This document shows, one piece after another, positions 57,967-64,000 of a stretch of DNA of 64,000 nucleotides; the first letter of the stretch is position 1, and every line of letters begins with the position of its first letter. The notes beneath the pieces were generated by a model. That model was given only the letters and a program-made list of their open reading frames with translations, ran no database searches and was not told the DNA's origin. This DNA comes from Helichrysum umbraculigerum (Eukaryota; Streptophyta; Magnoliopsida; Asterales; Asteraceae), in NCBI GenBank assembly GCA_949592205.1, contig CATIUR010000001.1, positions 42,921,001 through 42,985,000 of the forward strand, given 5' to 3'. The position numbers and the translations under genes are program-made.

Positions 57967-59631
57967 AACAATTCCTTCTGAAAATGGTCAAGGCTCGCAA
58001 CCTTAAGTGAGCAACTTTTAAGTATAAATATATAATATAATAAGTTTTTGAAAGTTTCCCTATAAAAAAAACGTTTTTAAAATGTTTGCCTGGAAATACG
58101 TGCGTGACTGAAAGAATGTGAAAACGTTTGGGTTTTTACTTAAACGGGTGCATTCAACAAGTCCACGTCAGACAAAGATTTTTAAACACCAAAAATAGCG
58201 TAAGTTTAATGTTTAAAAGTGATTTTAATTGTTCCGCAAAAATTTGCACGTTTCTTAAATAATTTACAACGTAACAAGAAACTAACAAGTAACTAGTTAC
58301 AAGTAATACATTCAAGATTCAACAACATTATTAGTAGGACATTAGAAATTAACTTAGGACATTAATGCTTACCAATTAAATTGCAATTGGGACCATAAGC
58401 AAGGACCATGGTACTTAGGATAGGTACATGTACCATAAAGGACCACAAAACCTTCCTTAACTCCCCATAATTCAAAAACAAGAAGCAAACTTCTTCTTCC
58501 TCCCCCTCTCCTCTCCAAAACCGGGCATGCCATGTTCTCCATGAGATCTCCATCAAAACTCTATCAAATTGCATAATCTCTTGTCCTTTCGAGTTCCTTG
58601 TTGCATATACTTCTCGGTTGTACTTTCGTCTTTGCATTTCATTCACTCTAAGCAAGGTATGATCACGAAACCCACTTTGAACATTAAAAGAACTTGTTTC
58701 TTGTAGTTATCTAAGTTAGTAACTAGGAAATAGTGCTTTTCATAATCAAATACTTAGGTACGACACGTTCCTACCACTTACACACGCGAATCCCCATGTT
58801 TTAAACCTTGATCAACTTATCTAGCTTAGGACTTGGCTTAACTAAGTGTTAGTATGCTAAGTACCCTAGTAATTAGGGCGTTTTGTATGATCCCTCTATG
58901 TTAATTGCATTATGTTAACAACTTAGGTCTAGCAATTTTGGCTTTTGAAAGTCAACAATAAGTTGACTAGCTTACATGAAAAATACGATAAGTTAAAAAT
59001 TGGATGATAATGTTGTACTTGTTTTGACTAGTCAAATTAGGCAATAACTAGACAATCATCACTTTTGAATAAGAAGTCTTGGACCACACCAAACACATGG
59101 GCATGATAACTTCTTTTATGCATAACTTAGTTTGCCTATCAAATAGGAAATGCTTAAAATGACTTAGAATATGCATGCATGAATAGGTTAAAATTATGGC
59201 ATGCGGATATTTGAAAATATCACTTGAAGAAAGCTTTGACCTAAAAGTCAACTTGAAGTACTGAATTTTTTTTTTTAAGACAAAATATGTTATTCAAAAA
59301 CCTTACTTCAACTTGTACTTCCAAAGTCAAACCTTACCAATAATGATGTTATCATTATTCGTGAATTCTCGTCATTTCAAACTTGGTTTGCACTAAACTT
59401 TGTAAGTGACAAATACTTCACAATAAGACGATTGCCATTCCATGACTATACTTTTCTAAGTGACGATATTACCTTGACAAATGAATGACTGTTTGTTGCA
59501 TGGGAGCATTATATGTTCAATGAAGTCTTTAGATTGTCTAGAAATTAAAGCCCTCACTTCGAAATTCTTCGGAGCGTGCTTTGAATTTCTCTCTCTTAAA
59601 GAATCCATTACTTTAAATGTTCTCAGGTACA
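57967..59631 (+). other. Noncoding stretch of element E where pol would be expected
   Basis: AT-rich, no supported ORF and no RT or integrase motif in any frame I could read. It ends in TTCTCAG just before the ORF1-like ATG, which resembles a splice acceptor. Confidence 0.7.
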
Positions 59632-61437
59632 ATGGCACGAAAGAAGAAATTAAATCCCGCACGACCCCTTTCAGGATCTTTAGCCTACATGAGTGCCACG
59701 CCAGCCTATGACAAAATGGCACGTATATGAAGAGACAAGAAGTTCGGGCGTCTCAGGCACATTGACTGGAATGTCATGCAAGCCTTAGGATTTATGGAAC
59801 AACTCGAAAGCATACTTAGCTACACAGTGAATGGGCAACAGTTTGAGTCCTTCAAGAGATTATTTAGCATCGATGAGCCAATGTATGTGGAGATGGTTAC
59901 GGAGTTTATGACCACCTTCAGATTTCAGCAGAGAGAGAAAATTGAAGATTGTTCAATCTCGTTCCAGTACCTGGGCAACCCGCATACCTTATCACTTGCC
60001 CAGTTCTCGCTCCATCTAGACTTATACACATCAGAGGAGATACAGTCACCTCTGTTCACCACCGGAGCCACCTCTGCTTCTGTCACCACCACTTGCTCTG
60101 AGGCATGGAGTCAATGGTCGCCTACACCATACTTCTCGGGTATTAAGTCAACCCGACTCAAGGATCCAGTCCTTCAGATTCTCCACAAGCTTATAGCTTA
60201 TTCACTTTATGGGAAACATACTACCAGCGGACGAGTTTCTGGATTTGATGTCGCACTCATGGCAAGCATTCTCGAAAAGAGAAATATACAGGTTGCCTAT
60301 CTAGTAGCTCAGAGACTTCTACAAGAAAAGGATTTTGGCAAGAAAATATCATATTTGGGCGCAGTAATTACCCGACTGATCCGAAATATGGGATTACTTC
60401 GGACATCCGATGTTGAGAGATTTAAATCAGGGTGGAGCTCTAAGCCACTCAACTACCAGTTTCTTAGGAGTATGGAAATACTCCGTGTCACGAGAGAAGG
60501 TGATGTTTACATCAAAGCACGGGCAGCAAATCCTGGCAGTATTGACACGTTGGTACCTGACCTGATTCTGCCAAAAGAAACAAAGAAGAGAAAACGCCAG
60601 CAAGGACCTAGTGATTCAGATACAGATGAGGATGATAGTGATGACGAGGATGATGATGAAGATGATGACATCCCACCACCACCACGAGTGGAGCCACCAC
60701 GTACTAGGGCAAGACCTTCTACTCCTGCCCCAAGACCGCAAGGGCCTACATACATCTACCACTACGGAGCACCTCCAGGCCCAGATTACTGGTATTGGTC
60801 TATGCAGATGCAAACTAGGATCTATGCAACATTGAGACAGCAGGCAGCTAGTATGCCCATGACTCCACTACCACACTTACCATGTGGAATGGGCCGAGCA
60901 CCACCGCACTTATATCCACCTGCAGTTCCTGTTCCCGCACCTCGACCACCACCCGGTCGTGAGCATGTTATACCACCTAGGATCATCATTCCTAGACCTC
61001 AGCCACCTCCAGTGCATATCCCAGTCACCAGATAGACTATCCCATCCGTTGTTGGATCATTTAGAGCACACACGTCAAGAGGTAGCAGGGCATCCAGAGT
61101 ATATGCACGGACTGTCACAGTTCAGAGTCCCTGGACCCACAGACACACCACTGCTTCAGCTACTGTACCTATACCTGTGCAGGTTTCTTCTCATAGGCAG
61201 ACAGACCTCTTCTAGGACAACACACACCAAGGATCAGCCATGTTCCCGTTCGATAGCTTCGAGATACCATCCGAACCACTTATCGATCAGCTAGTAGACC
61301 AAGGAGCTTTTACCATTGGTATGCCAGACGAAGGAGCTAACCATGATGCATCAAATGAAGGCACCAATGATCAGTATGATGACTCCTCATCAGACGAGAC
61401 TTCTCCTGGACCCACCACATCTACAGCAGCAGTATGA
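59632..61437 (+). pseudogene. Athila ORF1-like protein gene with three nonsense codons
   Basis: One reading frame of about 602 codons from ATG 59632 (MARKKK) interrupted by TGA 59728-59730, TAG 61033-61035 and TAG 61213-61215. The central part (HIDWNVMQALGF...ISFQYLGNPHTLSLAQFSLHLDL...SGFDVALMASILEKR...GAVITRLIRNMGLL) matches what I know as the Athila ORF1 / putative plant transposon protein family, whose function is unknown. Then come a basic KKRKRQ stretch, an Asp/Glu run and a long proline-rich tail ending in an acidic segment. The longest piece is 59776-61035. Assignment is from memory. Confidence 0.75.
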
Positions 61438-63178
61438 CCATGAGCAGAGCAATGGATTGCTCCTCTTTCTGACTTCTTTCTACTTTCTACCAAAACTCTT
61501 TACTATTATTGTCTGTATTGATATACGATTGATGCTTCATCACTTCTATCTATTTACTATTTTATTATGCTTTCACTTTACTTTTCTTATTAGCAGCTAT
61601 TATTTAAATGATTGAGTGGATTGTTTGTTGAACCAAACGACTATTTATCGGAGACCAAATCAAAGGAAGCAACGAACCCCACGGTGAAGAACACTGAGAG
61701 ACGTAAGCTACAAGTCGCGAACCAGGAAACTTCTAACCAACAGCAAACAACGCGCACAGCAAAAGCGGTACACCGTTCCAAAAACCCTTATCCGTTAAAG
61801 CTTTAATTATCTCACCCAATGTTCCAACACTAAGTGTGGGATACCTCATACCACATAACAATTGTGAAACAATCCAAAGATAAGTAGAATCTCTAAGTGT
61901 GGGATACTTCGTCAAGAGGTGCTCAATAAATAGATTCGAACATTAGGGACAATGTTCCTCTAAGTGTGGGATATTCGGTCTACAACCGCAAGTTTTTCCT
62001 CTTGTCCGTAAGCCAAACAATATTTTCATCAAAAGGCTAAAAATGGAAAAAATTTCAAATTTTTCGGATTCAAAAACATCGTTTTCTGGAAACCCTATCT
62101 TTCAAAACTATGAACTATAGCTAGAAATGAGTTTTAACAAAGAAACGAAACTGTTTTAGATCAAGATACAGACGAAAAAGGCAACATATGGCTAGGCACA
62201 TACTGACCCAAAACATTCGATTCGTGAGGATTGAGCCCATAATTAGCATTCATCTTTAATGCTTCACCTTTCGTTTCATGTGTGTACCGATGTATGCATT
62301 TGAATTAGAACTTGCTCTTGTAATACATTTTGAGATCGCATCAATGAGTGCCACACGTGGCATAGGTACAACCTATCTTGATAGCCTCCAAGGAATCCAA
62401 AACACCTTTCCACCATCAAACATCCACCCACTCAACACCCACTCTTCACACTCACTAAAGATTTCCTGTCATTTATCTCGAACCTCAAAAGTCTCACAAA
62501 CCTTCGGAGACACTCCCAAATTCTCAAAACCTTTGCAAAGAAAAGCCAACATAACTCAAGATCATTAGAAACCTTCCAGGCCGCAAAGTACATTATCAAG
62601 ATCGGCGAAAAGATCGGCGAAAATAAATCAAACCAATCACGCCAGCACAATCATGAAAAGGGCCAATAAAAAGGAAGAATCCAATGAAAGGCTATGTAGT
62701 CCTTCCAAAAACCTAAGGAATTTCAAAGGAAAGCTTCAAAAAGATACAAGGAAAAACCATCACACCCCTCACCACTTACCTTCTTCAGACCAAAAACCCG
62801 ATTCCTTCCAAGTTATCTCGACAGGGTAGTATCGTCCTTAGTGATGGAGATTTGATTCTCGATCAAGCCTATGACGAGAATGCTGCATGACTGGCTATCC
62901 GAGTGATTGACACTAGTAAGCAGGAAACCCTAAACACTTTGAGTGATTTGAGTGACCCACTTGTGAGGATTGCCTAGTCATGATCATCATATAAGTTGCC
63001 CCAAGAAGGTATCGAAATTCTAAAAACCCTTAGTTTCCAGTAAAAAAACTCTTTCATAACCATAGTTTATATTTTCTGAAAATAGTGTTTTCTAACAACT
63101 TATGCGATTAGAATCCTTCCAGAAGTTTTTATGAATGAGTTTGCTTGAGGACAAGCAAAGTTCTAAGTGTGGGATACT
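61438..63178 (+). other. Element E 3' noncoding region with repeated polypurine-like motif
   Basis: No supported ORF. The motif TAAGTGTGGGATA(C/T) occurs at 61831, 61894, 61961 and finally at 63164-63177, against the right LTR, where it acts as the polypurine tract. Confidence 0.8.
63164..63178 (+). other. Polypurine tract region of element E
   Basis: TAAGTGTGGGATACT directly before the LTR start TGATATC, after GAGGACAAGCAAAG, a typical Athila-type 3' end. Confidence 0.75.
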
Positions 63179-64000
63179 TGATATCGCGTAAAAAGTCACG
63201 TTTTTACTACCGATATCTCTCTCATTCTGGAACGATTCTTGGCATATTGATTCAAAAACATTACAAATCAGTAACATTATGCCAAGATGGTTAAAACAAG
63301 GTTGCACGAGAAAAATCAAGCAAAACGGATGTAAAACGAAGATTCCACACACGTTTGAAGATTCAAGGCATAAAAACGAGATTTCAAGGCTAAGGTGCCC
63401 TCCACCAACATCCATTATTTCCAAGATGTTCGTTTTTAAAATTCGAATCTAACAGAAGAAGAATCAACCAAAACGGGTGAAAGATGAAGATTTCGCGCCC
63501 GCCGGAAGATCCAAATGATCCGAACGCAATATCTGGAGCTAGGGACCTCATCTCAGGGCCTATCCTATGTCAAAATCTTCTTTTTTGAATTATGAATCCA
63601 ACAAAAAAAGAATCAACGCAAACGTACGTAAAAAGAAGAAAACACGCACGAATCAGCAAACGAAGCAAAAAACAGCGGAACGGGGCGGGACCCAGCCAGC
63701 TGCCGCCGGCCATGGGCCCACCGCCGCTGGCCACCATGAGGGCGCGCCGGCCACCCTACCCCCGTCCCGGTTTCCATTTTTGGCAAGTTTTGGTACCTGG
63801 TGCGCCTACTTTTCGTGTTGTACACACCACTTTTGGCTAGTCTTTCTAACTTGCACCTCAAGGCCAACTTATGCTAAAATGAGCCAAAGCTCACCTATAA
63901 ATAGGATGCTTAGGTTCATTTGTAACACACACCTCATATGCACACATTCTAGCATATTTTACTCTTTCTTTCTCACTAGATAATCTTTCGTAGTCTTTTA
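63179..64000 (+). repeat. Element E 3' LTR, cut by the right edge
   Basis: 822 bp matching the start of the left LTR with scattered substitutions; it lacks the 31-bp duplication. TATA box at 63896-63903. Confidence 0.88.

Larger units (their letters stand above)
53919..64000 (+). mobile_element. Athila-type LTR retrotransposon lacking pol (element E)
   Basis: Left LTR 53919-56484, tRNA-Asp-type primer site, an unrecognised 434-residue ORF, an Athila ORF1-like pseudogene, a long 3' noncoding region and a right LTR cut by the window edge. No protease, RT, RNase H or integrase motif is present in 6.7 kb of internal sequence. The LTRs differ at roughly fifteen or more positions over the 822 bp compared, so it is older than B and F. 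The 5 bp before it are agttt. Confidence 0.85.

Noticed and set aside
58362..58655. 97-codon minus-strand ORF in element E
   Set aside because: No recognisable motif, opposite to the element's orientation, in AT-rich noncoding sequence.

Overview
The window is repeat DNA from a plant nuclear genome. I see no host gene, tRNA, rRNA or CRISPR array. Evidence for a plant: four Ty3/gypsy families of the Tekay/Del (chromovirus) type with plant initiator tRNA-Met primer sites, an Athila-type element with a tRNA-Asp primer site, a plant L1-type LINE with an RRM + DUF4283-like ORF1, and degenerate plant telomere repeats (TTTAGGG). The protein style resembles what I remember from Asteraceae (daisy family); that is a memory-based inference, not a search result.

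Layout. (1) 1-21354: a head-to-tail array, minus strand, of one chromovirus ('family A'), unit 8,035 bp, arranged internal-LTR-internal-LTR-internal-LTR with neighbours sharing LTRs; it enters from the left edge. Both complete units carry the same integrase frameshift. (2) 21355-28800: degenerate telomere-like repeats split by a very young gag-only element ('family B', minus, 21422-28658) with a perfect 5-bp target duplication. (3) 29409-35524: a full-length but broken LINE, plus strand, with a duplicated 5' region. (4) 35525-37453: decayed LTR-like fragments. (5) 37454-53918: the 3' LTR and pol of an old chromovirus ('family D', minus). Its LTR is split by an almost intact chromovirus ('family F', plus, 38780-48592, target duplication GTACG). 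Its gag is split by a pol-less Athila-type element ('element E', plus, 53919 to beyond the right edge).

The most interesting signal is not a protein. Families A, B and F, and D where it is visible, share an RNA architecture. Each LTR has a 5' splice-site-like sequence after a pyrimidine-rich leader, a second conserved CAG|GTGAGT block, and a tetraloop hairpin whose stem changes in a compensatory way between families. In A, B and F a conserved leader of about 240 nt follows the primer site and contains a hairpin with a 9-nt loop holding the palindrome TGATCA, similar in shape to retroviral dimerisation hairpins. A splice acceptor-like sequence lies immediately before the gag ATG. This suggests that gag-pol is translated from a spliced RNA lacking the leader, while unspliced RNA is the packaged genome. 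Families A, B and F also carry arrays of short CG-centred palindromes about 150 nt downstream of the first donor. Family A has an extra coiled-coil ORF before gag, with its own acceptor-like site.

Coding capacity is mostly broken: a frameshift in A, one nonsense codon in F, pol missing in B and E, many lesions in D, and one frameshift plus one nonsense codon in the LINE. Intact frames are the gag of B, the leader ORFs of A copies 1 and 3, and an unrecognised 434-residue ORF in E.
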